Positions 1-8,072 of a stretch of DNA of 64,000 bases are shown here, one piece after another. The DNA is from Micromonospora cremea (GTDB taxonomy: Bacteria > Actinomycetota > Actinomycetes > Mycobacteriales > Micromonosporaceae), in contig NZ_FSQT01000002.1 in the NCBI RefSeq assembly GCF_900143515.1, forward strand, positions 1,923,501 to 1,987,500, given 5' to 3'. The notes under the pieces were generated by a model. It ran no database searches. It was not told where the DNA came from and saw only the letters and a list, made by a program, of their open reading frames with translations. Made by a program: the position numbers and the translations under genes. Numbering within the stretch: the stretch's first letter is position 1; the number at the start of each line of letters is the position of its first letter.

Positions 1-291
1 CATCCGCCAGACCGTGCGACACCAACGGCGGATTCTCGTAAGCGTCCACGCCGGGAGGTTACGGCAGCGCCAAGCATGTGGTGGGACGCGAGTGTCAAGC
101 ATGTCCCGTGACGGGAAGCGCTCTGACAGCGTGTCGTATCAGAGCTTGGGCACGACCGTTGAGGGCAGCATGTCGGCCCACTCGCTGAGGCGGAACGGCT
201 GGCGATCGTCCTGGCGCTGACCGCACCGACGCCGTCGAATACCGCGGCGGTGGACATCGATGACTCACCTCGGCTGCTGGATGATCTTATT

Positions 292-468
292 CTAGAGCAA
301 GAAGTACTCGGCCATGAAGCGCGTGGCCCATGCCGGTTGCCGGACGTCGGTGGGTTGGAACTCGATCATCGCCGGTTTCAGGTCGACGACGGGCGTGCCG
401 GTCACGGCGTCGAGGCCAAGCACCTCGAGGCTCCGGCCGCGGCTGACGAGGGTTCGGGTCAGCTTGGC
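292..468 (-). pseudogene. C-terminal relic of a TrmO-type tRNA methyltransferase
   Basis: A short minus-strand reading frame ends in a segment that reads like the C-terminus of TrmO (YaeB), the SAM-dependent enzyme that methylates t6A37 in tRNA. Visible pieces are LGLDAVTGTPVVDLKP and VRQPAWATRFMAEYF, matching the family's 'DGTPVLDIKP' and 'PAWA' C-terminal pattern. Only about 58 residues remain; the whole catalytic N-terminus is missing, and the segment starts where the neighbouring VOC gene ends, overlapping its last codons in another frame. It looks like a recombination scar rather than a working gene. The family call is from memory of the motif. Confidence 0.45.
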
Positions 469-1196
469 GTGAGGAGGCAGAATTCGTTGCCTTCCGGGTC
501 TGCGAGGACGGTCCACGGGACATCGTTCTGGCCTAGGTCGATGGCGGTGGCGCCGAGGGCCCGCAGTCTGGCCGCCTCGGCCTCTAGGTCGTCACCTGAG
601 TATGGGCGGACGTCGAGGTGGACGCGGTTCCACACGGTCTTCACGTCGGGTGTGCGGAGGAACTGCAGATATGGGCCGACGCCCTTGGCGGAGCGCAGTA
701 CCGCCCTGTGATCGGTCACCTCGTGCAGGGCCCAGTCCATGGCCTCGCCCCAGAAGCGGGCCATGGCTCGCGGATCCGCGCAGTCGACCACTACCGCGGC
801 GATCGGTCCGGTGTCTCGGTAGAGCGGTCGGGGGTCCAGCACACAGAACTCGTTGCCCTCCGGGTCGGCCATGACCGTCCATGGGACGTCGCCCTGGCCT
901 ATGTCGGCAGTTGTCGCGCCGAGATCCTTCAGGCGCGTGACCACCTCCGCCTGATGGGCAGCCGAGCTGGTGGCAAGGTTGACGTGCACGCGGTTCTTCA
1001 CCGTCTTGGGTTCGGGGGAGACGATGAGGTCGAGGCAGACAGCGACAGGGTCGGGGTAGACGAAGCCCTCGGGTTCGAGGTTGGTCACGCCGGGTCCCTC
1101 GCTGGAGACTCCCCAGCCGAGCGCCTCCGCCCAGAAACCGCCCAGCGCGGAGTCGTCCCGAGCCTTCATGTTGATCTGAACGAGCCGCGTTGCCAT
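459..1196 (-). CDS. Two-domain VOC (glyoxalase-like) protein
   Basis: The 245-residue protein is two tandem vicinal-oxygen-chelate modules. Each module ends in almost the same segment (NDVPWTVLADPEGNEFCLL and GDVPWTVMADPEGNEFCVL, around residues 108-122 and 228-242), the hallmark of the actinobacterial glyoxalase-like domain. Such proteins are usually small cytosolic metalloenzymes or drug-binding proteins, but the substrate cannot be read from the sequence. The start MATRLVQINMKARD is typical for the family. It stands alone, downstream of nothing obviously related, and its 3' end abuts a TrmO relic. Confidence 0.85.
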   Translation of the reverse strand: MATRLVQINMKARDDSALGGFWAEALGWGVSSEGPGVTNLEPEGFVYPDPVAVCLDLIVSPEPKTVKNRVHVNLATSSAAHQAEVVTRLKDLGATTADIGQGDVPWTVMADPEGNEFCVLDPRPLYRDTGPIAAVVVDCADPRAMARFWGEAMDWALHEVTDHRAVLRSAKGVGPYLQFLRTPDVKTVWNRVHLDVRPYSGDDLEAEAARLRALGATAIDLGQNDVPWTVLADPEGNEFCLLTPS

Positions 1197-1261
1197 GCCG
1201 GCGATAGTAGGGCCCGCCGAGTCGGCGGTGGTGCCCGGACTGAAGTGGTCGTTCAGCGACC

Positions 1262-1762
1262 AGGCAAAACCTCAAACCGGAGGCCGTCAACTTCCAGGCG
1301 GTCGAGCCGGGCGCCGAACCGACGAAGACGCCGACCACCCCGCCGACCAGCCAGCCCGAGGAGCCGCGCGACTGCGAGGCGTACGTCTACACCGGCACTG
1401 AGCAGAACCTGTGCGCCGACTTCGCCAACCCTGCGGGCACGGTCAACTGCTCTGACGTCCAGTACAGGTCACGTTGGTGGACGTGAACAACGACCCGCGG
1501 GGCCTGGACGGCAACAGGGGCACGCCGGGGATTGGCTGCGAATCCAACCCCCTCAAGCCGAACACCGCCCCGCCCCACCACCAGCCCCGCCCCGGGCGCG
1601 AGTGACGCCCCGCCGACCACCAGCCCCGCGCCGGGCGCGGGCGGCGGCCTTCCCGTCACCGGTGTCAACGCCACTGCGCTCGGCGCCGTCGGTGTGATCG
1701 CGGTGCTGGCTGGCGTGGCGCTGGTGGTGGCGCGCCGCCGTCGGGTCCGCTTCGACGCCTGA
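1262..1762 (+). pseudogene. Frameshifted LPXTG/excalibur-type surface protein remnant (copy 1)
   Basis: The remnant reads, in shifting frames, a Pro/Thr linker, a Cys-containing calcium-binding-like segment (DCEAYVYTGTEQNLCADF, then GTPGIGCES), a second PTTSPAPGA linker, the sortase motif LPVTG, a membrane helix and an RRRR tail. Compared with the second copy near 24279-24747 it has lost one base near 1467 and gained one near 1575, and it has no signal peptide or plausible start. The C-terminus ending at 1762 is intact. A family call to excalibur plus sortase anchor is inferred from the Cys/Asp pattern and the LPXTG tail. Confidence 0.75.
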
Positions 1763-1772
1763 CCTTCACCGG

Positions 1773-1806
1773 AACGCCCCCGCTGCCGTGAGGTGGTGGG
1801 GGCGTT
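1773..1806. terminator. Hairpin terminator after copy 1
   Basis: AACGCCCCC and GGGGGCGTT form a 9-bp stem just after the stop codon. The same hairpin lies behind the second copy at 24289-24322, so it was duplicated with the gene. It may also serve the convergent histidine kinase gene. Confidence 0.7.
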
Positions 1807-1859
1807 CGTGTTTGCCAGCGGCGGCACGTCGTATGTTCCGCCTCTGCAGGTGTCGCGGC

Positions 1860-3218
1860 CTACCGGCGCCACGGCACCCATCGCCGTTGCTGACCGCTGT
1901 CGTCGAGCGGCAGGACAACGGTGACCACGGTGCCGACCCCCGGCGCGCTGGTGACGGAGAGCGTGCCCCGGACCTCCCGGACCGCCTCGCCGAGAAGCCG
2001 CATTCCGAGGTGATCGGGCTGGGGCGGATCGGCCGCGTCGAAGCCGACGCCGTTGTCGTCAACGGTCAAACGCACCTGATCGCCGAAGGTCTCGACGGTG
2101 AGGTCGATCCGGTCGGCGTGGGCGTGCTTGTCTATGTTGCGTAGCGCTTCGCGGGCGCTGCGGTAGAGCAGTTGGCGGACGTTGACCGGCAACTCGGACG
2201 TCTCGACGACCTGCACGTGGCAGACCTTGCCCGTCGCGCGCATAGGTTCGGCCAGCTCGTTCAGAGCGGTCGGGAGTCTGGTGACGGACAGGTCCGGCGG
2301 ATGGATGTCGACCATGGCCCGGCGCAGCGCCCGTACATCCCGTTGCACGGTGGCGGAGAGCCGACGGACCGTCTCCCGGAGCCGCTCGCCCCCACCGGAC
2401 AGATGCAGCTCCACCGCCCCCAGGGAGTAGCCCACCCCCGCCAGATCCTGGATGACCTCGTCGTGCAGGTCGCGGGCGATCCTTCGCCGTTCCAGCTCGG
2501 ATGCGGCGATGGCGTGCTCCAGCAGACGGCCCCGTTCGCGATGGGCGTGGTCCAGTCGGCGGGCGAGCGCCAGCGCCAGCGGAAGCTGGAACAGCTGCAG
2601 GACGACAATGGCCAGCAGCGCCAGCGGCGCGAGCCGCCAACCGATGTACCGTGCGTCGTCCTCCAGCCGGTCCGCCGGGAAGTACGCCTCGAACAACACC
2701 GGCTCCCCGTCGGTCCCCGACAGGCTCAGGTAGACCTCGACCAACCGCTCGACCTGTTGTTCGTACTCGTGCTCGGCCCGGTCCAGCTCGCTGATCGCGG
2801 CCGTCACCCGGTTGGTACCGGCGAGTGCACGGTCCTCGGCAGCGAGCTCGTAGCGGCGCCCGATCAGCTCGGCCTGGTCGGAATAGAGCACCCGTCCGTC
2901 GACACTCCACACCTTGACCCGGACCACCGAGCCGTCCCGCATCCGGGCCCGTACCGCCTCGTCGAGCGCCCGCAGCGCCGCCGGATCTCCGGCCCGCAGC
3001 CTCGGCGTGCAGTGGGGCGAGATCAGCCACTCGGCCATACCGCGCGCGCTGTGCTCGGCGAAGTGCACCGCCTGTTCCCGGGCCAGATGGACGCTCGCCA
3101 GGGACACTGCGACCGCTACCCCGATGATGGCCAGCGCGTTGAGGCAGAGGAAGTAGCGGACCGCCCGACGGAGTTCGGGACGCGGCGTGGATCGGCGCAC
3201 AGCGCGGCGCACGATCAC
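1860..3218 (-). CDS. NarL-type sensor histidine kinase
   Basis: This 452-residue membrane kinase has a helix at about 22-43, an extracytoplasmic sensing region of about 150 residues, a second helix at about 196-222, a HisKA_3 dimerisation region and a HATPase_c domain. The phospho-accepting His is residue 252 in ARDLHDEVIQ; the N box (REALRNIDKHAHA) and G box (DDNGVGFD) are clear. The GTG start overlaps the stop of the upstream BTAD regulator by 4 nt, so the two are translationally coupled. The likely partner is the response regulator divergently encoded at 4493. The signal is unknown. Confidence 0.93.
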   Translation of the reverse strand: MIVRRAVRRSTPRPELRRAVRYFLCLNALAIIGVAVAVSLASVHLAREQAVHFAEHSARGMAEWLISPHCTPRLRAGDPAALRALDEAVRARMRDGSVVRVKVWSVDGRVLYSDQAELIGRRYELAAEDRALAGTNRVTAAISELDRAEHEYEQQVERLVEVYLSLSGTDGEPVLFEAYFPADRLEDDARYIGWRLAPLALLAIVVLQLFQLPLALALARRLDHAHRERGRLLEHAIAASELERRRIARDLHDEVIQDLAGVGYSLGAVELHLSGGGERLRETVRRLSATVQRDVRALRRAMVDIHPPDLSVTRLPTALNELAEPMRATGKVCHVQVVETSELPVNVRQLLYRSAREALRNIDKHAHADRIDLTVETFGDQVRLTVDDNGVGFDAADPPQPDHLGMRLLGEAVREVRGTLSVTSAPGVGTVVTVVLPLDDSGQQRRWVPWRR

Positions 3219-4144
3219 GAAACCGCGGAGAGCGGGGTACGGGCGGGCGGGTCGGCCAACTCGGTCGCCTGGGTCAGCAGTTGCGCCAACCGCCGCGCCG
3301 AGGTGCCGGCGCCCTCGCCGACCGCGCGCAGGTCGCCCACCGCGGCGAGTTCGCGGGCCATGGCCCGGATGGCGGCCACCACCCCGTCCACGCAGCCGGC
3401 GGGCACCTCCTGCCGGAGCAGGTCGAGGAAGAGGTGCCGCAGCTCCGCCGACGGCTCGACACCGAGCTCATGACTGAGCAGCCGCCGGCACTCGTCGTAC
3501 GCCCGGAGCGCCGCGGCCCGGTCGCCGTGCGCCCGGTGGGCGGCGACCCGCAGGTACCACCCGCGCTCCGCGAGCGGGTCCCACCGCAGGGCCCGCGCGG
3601 CGAACTCCAGCGCCGCCGGGGCATCGCCGACGGCGAGGGTGTGAGCGGCGGCGCCCACCAACGCGTCGACGATTCGCTTGCGGTAACGCTCGCGGGCGTC
3701 GACCGCCCAGTCGGCGAACGGCTCGTCGACCAGCAACGGCTCATTCGCCAACGTCAGGGCCGCGCGCAGCGGAGGTAGGGCTCGGCTCGGGCCGCAGCCG
3801 GCAGCAGCAGCGAGCAGGGCGTCGAAGCGAGTCACGTCTACGCTGACCCGGTCACTGTCCAGGCGGTAGCCGCCGTTGCGAGTGAGGATCACCGATCGCC
3901 GCACCGATCCCTGCGGATCCAGGCGACGCCGCAGCACGGACACGTAGCTCTCCAGGGTGGCCACGTGGTTCGCCGGCGGCCTGCCCAGCCACAGCAGCTC
4001 GGCCAGCTCGTCCTTGGGCAGCGCGCCCCAGAGGGCGAGCAGCGCCAGGATCTGGCGGGGCTTCACGCCCCCGAAGTCACGGCCCGACAGCACAGCTCGG
4101 CCGGCCCGCACCCGGACCGAGCCGAACAACTGGATCTCGTACAT
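3215..4144 (-). CDS. SARP/AfsR-type regulator with BTAD domain
   Basis: The first 100 residues form an OmpR-like winged helix (MYEIQLFGSVRVRAG, then KPRQILALLALWG and ESYVSVLRRRLDP). They are followed by the bacterial transcriptional activation domain, with VDVTRFDALL at its start and helical repeats to about residue 265. At 309 residues it has the short SARP build with no NTPase. It is the first gene of a two-gene operon with the histidine kinase. Pairing a BTAD activator with a sensor kinase suggests joint control of one regulon, which may include the divergent response regulator. Targets are not visible. Confidence 0.9.
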   Translation of the reverse strand: MYEIQLFGSVRVRAGRAVLSGRDFGGVKPRQILALLALWGALPKDELAELLWLGRPPANHVATLESYVSVLRRRLDPQGSVRRSVILTRNGGYRLDSDRVSVDVTRFDALLAAAAGCGPSRALPPLRAALTLANEPLLVDEPFADWAVDARERYRKRIVDALVGAAAHTLAVGDAPAALEFAARALRWDPLAERGWYLRVAAHRAHGDRAAALRAYDECRRLLSHELGVEPSAELRHLFLDLLRQEVPAGCVDGVVAAIRAMARELAAVGDLRAVGEGAGTSARRLAQLLTQATELADPPARTPLSAVS

Positions 4145-4492
4145 CAGGCCCCCTGCCCCCGCTCATTCTTCCCCGGCTTGACTCTGCAGGTTGGCGCTAC
4201 CGCGCGGTAGCCACTTCCGTCGCCAGTGGACCCCCGAATCCTTGGGGGGTGCCATGTCGGACCGGCGCAGCCCGGCCCTCGCTCAGCCGATGCGTCACGC
4301 CGGTTGGAGTCCGCTCCTCGCCAACCGGTACCGGCGGCGCCCGATGGCGGACAGGCGAGGTGCCGGGAAATGGTTCGGCCATCGCCGTCCGGCCGAGAAG
4401 GGCGGGCCGTTAGGACGGATCGATGACGTGCAGTCACTTTCTAGACTGCCAAGGGCGGGCGAGCGGCACCGGCGCGCCAGGAGCAGGAGGTC
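4145..4492. promoter_or_regulatory. Divergent intergenic region between BTAD regulator and response regulator
   Basis: The 348-base gap separates two divergently read regulatory genes, so it must hold both promoters. No convincing open reading frame or strong inverted repeat was seen in it. A clear GGAGG lies just before the ATG at 4493. Confidence 0.5.
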
Positions 4493-5185
4493 ATGATGCG
4501 GTCCGTCGGGTCATCGGAGTCCGAGCCCGACCGGGCGATCCGGGTGCTGGTGGTTGACGACCACCAGACCTTCGCCGACCTGCTCGCCCTGGCGCTCGAC
4601 GGGCAACCCGCCCTGACCTGCGTCGGACATGCCAGGACCGCCGCGGACGCGCTGCGCCTGGTCGACGAACTCCGACCCGACGTCGTGCTGATGGATGTCG
4701 GGTTGCCCGACCTCGATGGCATCGCGGCCACCGAGCGCCTTCACCTGCGGCATCCGGACGTGCGGGTGGTCGTGCTCACCGCACGTACGGAGCCCGCGTT
4801 GCTGGGTCAGGCGATGGCGGCCGGTGCGGTCGGCTTCCTTGCCAAGGACGGCGCGCTCGGGGATGTGCTGCACGCTCTGCGGGCCGCGCACCACGGAACG
4901 ACGACCGTCTCCGCTCACCTGCTCACCGGTCTGCTCGCCAACGCGCGTTCCCAGGCTGCGCAGGACGCTGCGCCCGGCGGGCTGACCGGCCGGGAGTATG
5001 AGGTGCTGCGGTTGATGAGCCAGGGCCAGGACGTGCGGGCCATCGCCCGCGCGCTGGGCATCACGCCGCACACCTGCCGGGGGTATGTGAAGCGGCTACT
5101 GGCCAAGCTGGACGCGCACAGCCAACTCGAAGCGGTGGCCATCGCGACCCGTCGTGGGCTGTTGCCCCCGGCTGATGCCGTCTGA
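4493..5185 (+). CDS. NarL/LuxR-family response regulator
   Basis: This 230-residue protein has a receiver domain (acidic pair at residues 22-23, phospho-accepting Asp68 in VLMDVGLPD, a Thr in VVLTAR, Lys in FLAKDG) and a C-terminal LuxR helix-turn-helix from about 164 (GLTGREYEVLRLMSQG to YVKRLLAKL). The start follows GGAGG. It is divergent from the BTAD regulator/histidine kinase operon and is the most likely phosphate acceptor for that kinase, which has no regulator on its own strand. Confidence 0.94.
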   Translation: MMRSVGSSESEPDRAIRVLVVDDHQTFADLLALALDGQPALTCVGHARTAADALRLVDELRPDVVLMDVGLPDLDGIAATERLHLRHPDVRVVVLTARTEPALLGQAMAAGAVGFLAKDGALGDVLHALRAAHHGTTTVSAHLLTGLLANARSQAAQDAAPGGLTGREYEVLRLMSQGQDVRAIARALGITPHTCRGYVKRLLAKLDAHSQLEAVAIATRRGLLPPADAV

Positions 5186-5204
5186 CCCCGCACCACCCAC
5201 CAGG

Positions 5205-5278
5205 ACCCCGCCGATCGGGGCCTCGTGCGCGTGGTGGAGTCGCTCCGTGCCACGAGACGAGGCCCTGACCGGCGGGGT
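5205..5278. terminator. Bidirectional terminator between convergent genes
   Basis: A long imperfect inverted repeat (5205-5226 with 5257-5278, arms ACCCCGCCGATCGGGGCCT and AGGCCCTGACCGGCGGGGT) sits between the converging response regulator and the secreted-protein operon. Confidence 0.7.
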
Positions 5279-5298
5279 TGCTTCGGCGGACGCGCCGT

Positions 5299-7491
5299 CT
5301 ATCCGGCCGTGACGGCGTAGTTGAGCACCTGCGAGCCGGCCCCGCTGACCGCGTCGATGCGCAGGTTCGCGGCGTTGCCGGTTACGCCCGCAGGCAGCGG
5401 ACCGCGGTACTGCCAGTCCCCGACCTGGTCGACGGTGACCGGGCCAAGGGTCCCGGACACGCTGGTCGCCGTGTTGCGGACCGTCAACGTGACCGTGTTT
5501 GTGCCGGTGGCCACGCTGGAGGTGCCCCGAACCCTCAGGTCGGGCGCGTCGTATGTGGCCGAGGTGATGGCCAGGTCGTCCACGACCTGGAAGACCTGCA
5601 CGGTGACGAAGTGCGTCGTGCCGTCCCCGCCGCTGACCGTCAATCGGAAGTGCAGCGGCACGGCCGGATCGGGCAGCCGAGGCATGGTGAACGTGGCCTT
5701 CGGCGAGGTGGGGTTGACCAGGGTCACCATCGGGTTGCTCCCGATCTGGACCTGTGCCCAGCGGTAGCGCACGACGTTGAGGCTGCCGGAGCCGTCGAGG
5801 GTGACGGTGCTGCCGATCTGCCCGTCGAGGCGGCCGACCGCGACCGCTAGCGGGGAGGCGGGGGCGTCCACCGCCACCTGGAACCGGACCGTGGCGCTCA
5901 ACCCCGTCTGGTCGGTGACCTTGAGTGCGAGGTGAACCGTGCCCGGGTTGAGCGGCGCGAGGAAGCTTGTCGCGGGCTCGGACGGGGCGGCGATGACGAC
6001 CCGGTCCTGGCCGAGACCGATCTTGAACGGCGTCCCGTCGGCGTTGACCTGGGACCAGGCGTAGGTGAGTGCGCCCATCCCGATCGACTTGGTGGCGTCG
6101 AGTGCCACCGAAGCGCGCGGCTGCACGTTGGTCGGGTGGACCGGCGCCGCGGTGGGCGGAAGGATCGGCGTCGGGGTGACCGTGGCCTTGACCGGTACCT
6201 CGATCGAGCCGCCCTTGTCGGAGCGTACGGTCACCTTGAGTGGCGGGGCTTCCAGGTTGAGGATGCGGGCCAGCCCGGTGGAGTCGACGGCGCCGCTGGT
6301 GCCGGCGGGGCCGTGCAGCGTGAGCTTGGCGGCGGGGTCGGTGCTGGTTGCGCGTACGGCGAGGACCGGCCGTCCGGCCGCGTTGAGCAGCCAGGTCGCC
6401 GCCGTGACGTTCACCCCGTCGACGACCTTGACCGTACGGGTGGCGACAGGGGTGTCGCTGAGGTTGCGGATGGTCAGCGTTCCCGGCGCGCTCTGCCCGG
6501 CGTAGGAGACGTTGGCTACGTACCGGCCGTGGCTGCCGTACATCTGCCGGCGGGCCACGTGCCCCTGGTCGCCGAGGGCGCCATTCTCCACCACGATGAC
6601 CTCGTTGTCGTCGGAGGTGGCGTGGACGAGGATGGTTCCGCCGTCGGTGCCGTCGGTGTTCCGTGTGTAGATCGCCGACTCCGGTGCCACGTCGGCGTTG
6701 ACGGCCTTCTTGCCCAGGATCGACCACTGTGCCTGCTGGATGCAGTCGGTGGCCGCGACTCCGACCGGCAGGGGGTTGCACAGCGCGTTTGACGGCGCAC
6801 CGGCCGCCACGTCGGGTCCGATGAGCTGGAAGTAGTTGGTGTTGTACGGGCTGCCGGTGAACGTGTGCTCGGCGTTCGGGTCACCGACGTACCCGTCCGG
6901 CGGGGCCGGGTTGCGGGTATCCCAGCGCAGGAACGGTCCGAGTCGGCTGTTCAGCGCGCCGCTGAAGTTGTTGGTGCCGATACCGATGTCTTCGGTGAAG
7001 TTGATCTCGCCGCCCTCGGCGGTGAACACCTCCTGGCCGTACGGGTGGACGACCCGATAGGTCTCGCCCGCCTGGAGCCCGTCCACCCGGATGCGGATCC
7101 GGCCGAACGTGATCTGGTCGCCCGGACGCGCGACCTCCAACGCGAAAGCGCCCTCCAGCGCCGTCTCCACCTGCGCCGAGAGGTTGCCGACGTCCAGCTC
7201 GCCGACCGCCGCGTTGTAGAAGAACTCGTCCGGGAAATGGTCGGGCATCGACGCCACACCGGTGAAGCCGTCGGCCACCAGACCGCACAGATCTGCCGGC
7301 GCCGTGTCCAGACACGGCTCCAGGCGCAGGCCAGTCTTGTCCGAGTACCAGGCGGGGAAGCCGTGCTCCGCGATCGGCCCCATCGCCTGCAGGCCGGCAT
7401 TTTCCGGCACCGCGGCGCTCGCGGGCACCACGAGCAGGGCCGTCGCGGTGAGGGCGGCTACTGCGGCCCCCAGTGCCTTTCGTCGATTCAT
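5299..7491 (-). CDS. Secreted Ig/PKD-like protein, last gene of the copper oxidase operon
   Basis: The 730-residue protein opens with a signal peptide (MNRRKALGAAVAALTATALL, ending near PASAA). An N-terminal half of about 330 residues has no recognised family. Two Ig/PKD-type segments follow, at about 440-540 (RASVALDATKSIGMGALTYAW) and 550-640 (GSTVTLDGSGSLNVVRYRW), and a final beta-rich region. Four Cys residues in the N-terminal half could pair outside the cell. I chose the ATG at 7491 because GAGGA lies upstream; a GTG at 7503 overlaps the previous stop. Its place behind the giant oxidase suggests a partner or surface scaffold; no enzyme motif is visible. Confidence 0.8.
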   Translation of the reverse strand: MNRRKALGAAVAALTATALLVVPASAAVPENAGLQAMGPIAEHGFPAWYSDKTGLRLEPCLDTAPADLCGLVADGFTGVASMPDHFPDEFFYNAAVGELDVGNLSAQVETALEGAFALEVARPGDQITFGRIRIRVDGLQAGETYRVVHPYGQEVFTAEGGEINFTEDIGIGTNNFSGALNSRLGPFLRWDTRNPAPPDGYVGDPNAEHTFTGSPYNTNYFQLIGPDVAAGAPSNALCNPLPVGVAATDCIQQAQWSILGKKAVNADVAPESAIYTRNTDGTDGGTILVHATSDDNEVIVVENGALGDQGHVARRQMYGSHGRYVANVSYAGQSAPGTLTIRNLSDTPVATRTVKVVDGVNVTAATWLLNAAGRPVLAVRATSTDPAAKLTLHGPAGTSGAVDSTGLARILNLEAPPLKVTVRSDKGGSIEVPVKATVTPTPILPPTAAPVHPTNVQPRASVALDATKSIGMGALTYAWSQVNADGTPFKIGLGQDRVVIAAPSEPATSFLAPLNPGTVHLALKVTDQTGLSATVRFQVAVDAPASPLAVAVGRLDGQIGSTVTLDGSGSLNVVRYRWAQVQIGSNPMVTLVNPTSPKATFTMPRLPDPAVPLHFRLTVSGGDGTTHFVTVQVFQVVDDLAITSATYDAPDLRVRGTSSVATGTNTVTLTVRNTATSVSGTLGPVTVDQVGDWQYRGPLPAGVTGNAANLRIDAVSGAGSQVLNYAVTAG

Positions 7492-7499
7492 CTTCGTCC

Positions 7500-8072
7500 T
7501 CACTTGTCGTTGGTCGCTGGGGACGCGGCAGTCGGTCCGCCGTGGCCGGGGCCGTGGTTGGCAGGGTCGTCGGCAGCAGGAGTCCTGGCCGCCTCGGGCG
7601 GCAGGACCACCTCGGTGCTGCCACCGCCGTGGTAGGCGAGCACGCCGTTGGTGGCCTCGACGGGAACATCGAAGATGAGCGTTCCCGACAGCTGGGTGTC
7701 CGCCGGGAGGCGTGTCCCGGGCAGGACGGACCTGTGCGGTTTCCGGGCGATCGCGCCGGGAACCTGCAGGGAGAACCGGTCAACGGCGTACGCCAGCGGC
7801 TGATCCGCCGAGGCCCGCAGGGTGACGTCGATCGACACTCGGCGTTCCCCTTCGGCGACCGGGTCGGCGTCGGTCCCCATCCCCGGCATGGCGTGTCGGG
7901 GTCGGGCCGCCGAGACGACCTGGTCGACGGCGACAACTCCCCCGTCGGGCAGGGCGAGCCGGCCGGGTCCGGCATCCGGGGGCGGAGCCGACGCCACTGC
8001 CCAGGCCGCGCCGGCGAGCACCGCGGCCACGCCGGCCGCGACGGCGGCAAGCCGAACCAAGCGCTTCGTCAT
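7500..8072 (-). CDS. Small exported protein with a His/Met motif, possible copper-binding partner
   Basis: This 190-residue protein has an N-terminal signal/anchor helix (RLAAVAAGVAAVLAGAAWAVA), a beta-rich core and a His-rich C-terminus (ANHGPGHGG). The HAMPGMG motif near residue 60 is the kind of Met/His cluster seen in periplasmic copper carriers, but no known family is certain. Its ATG overlaps the oxidase stop by 4 nt, and its own stop nearly abuts the next gene, so it is made together with them. A role in copper delivery or assembly of the oxidase is inference. Confidence 0.75.
   Translation of the reverse strand: MTKRLVRLAAVAAGVAAVLAGAAWAVASAPPPDAGPGRLALPDGGVVAVDQVVSAARPRHAMPGMGTDADPVAEGERRVSIDVTLRASADQPLAYAVDRFSLQVPGAIARKPHRSVLPGTRLPADTQLSGTLIFDVPVEATNGVLAYHGGGSTEVVLPPEAARTPAADDPANHGPGHGGPTAASPATNDK

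Noticed and set aside
5096..6781. Open frame of 561 codons across the end of the secreted-protein gene
   Set aside because: Arg/Pro/His-rich shadow of the real coding frame, also crossing the terminator.
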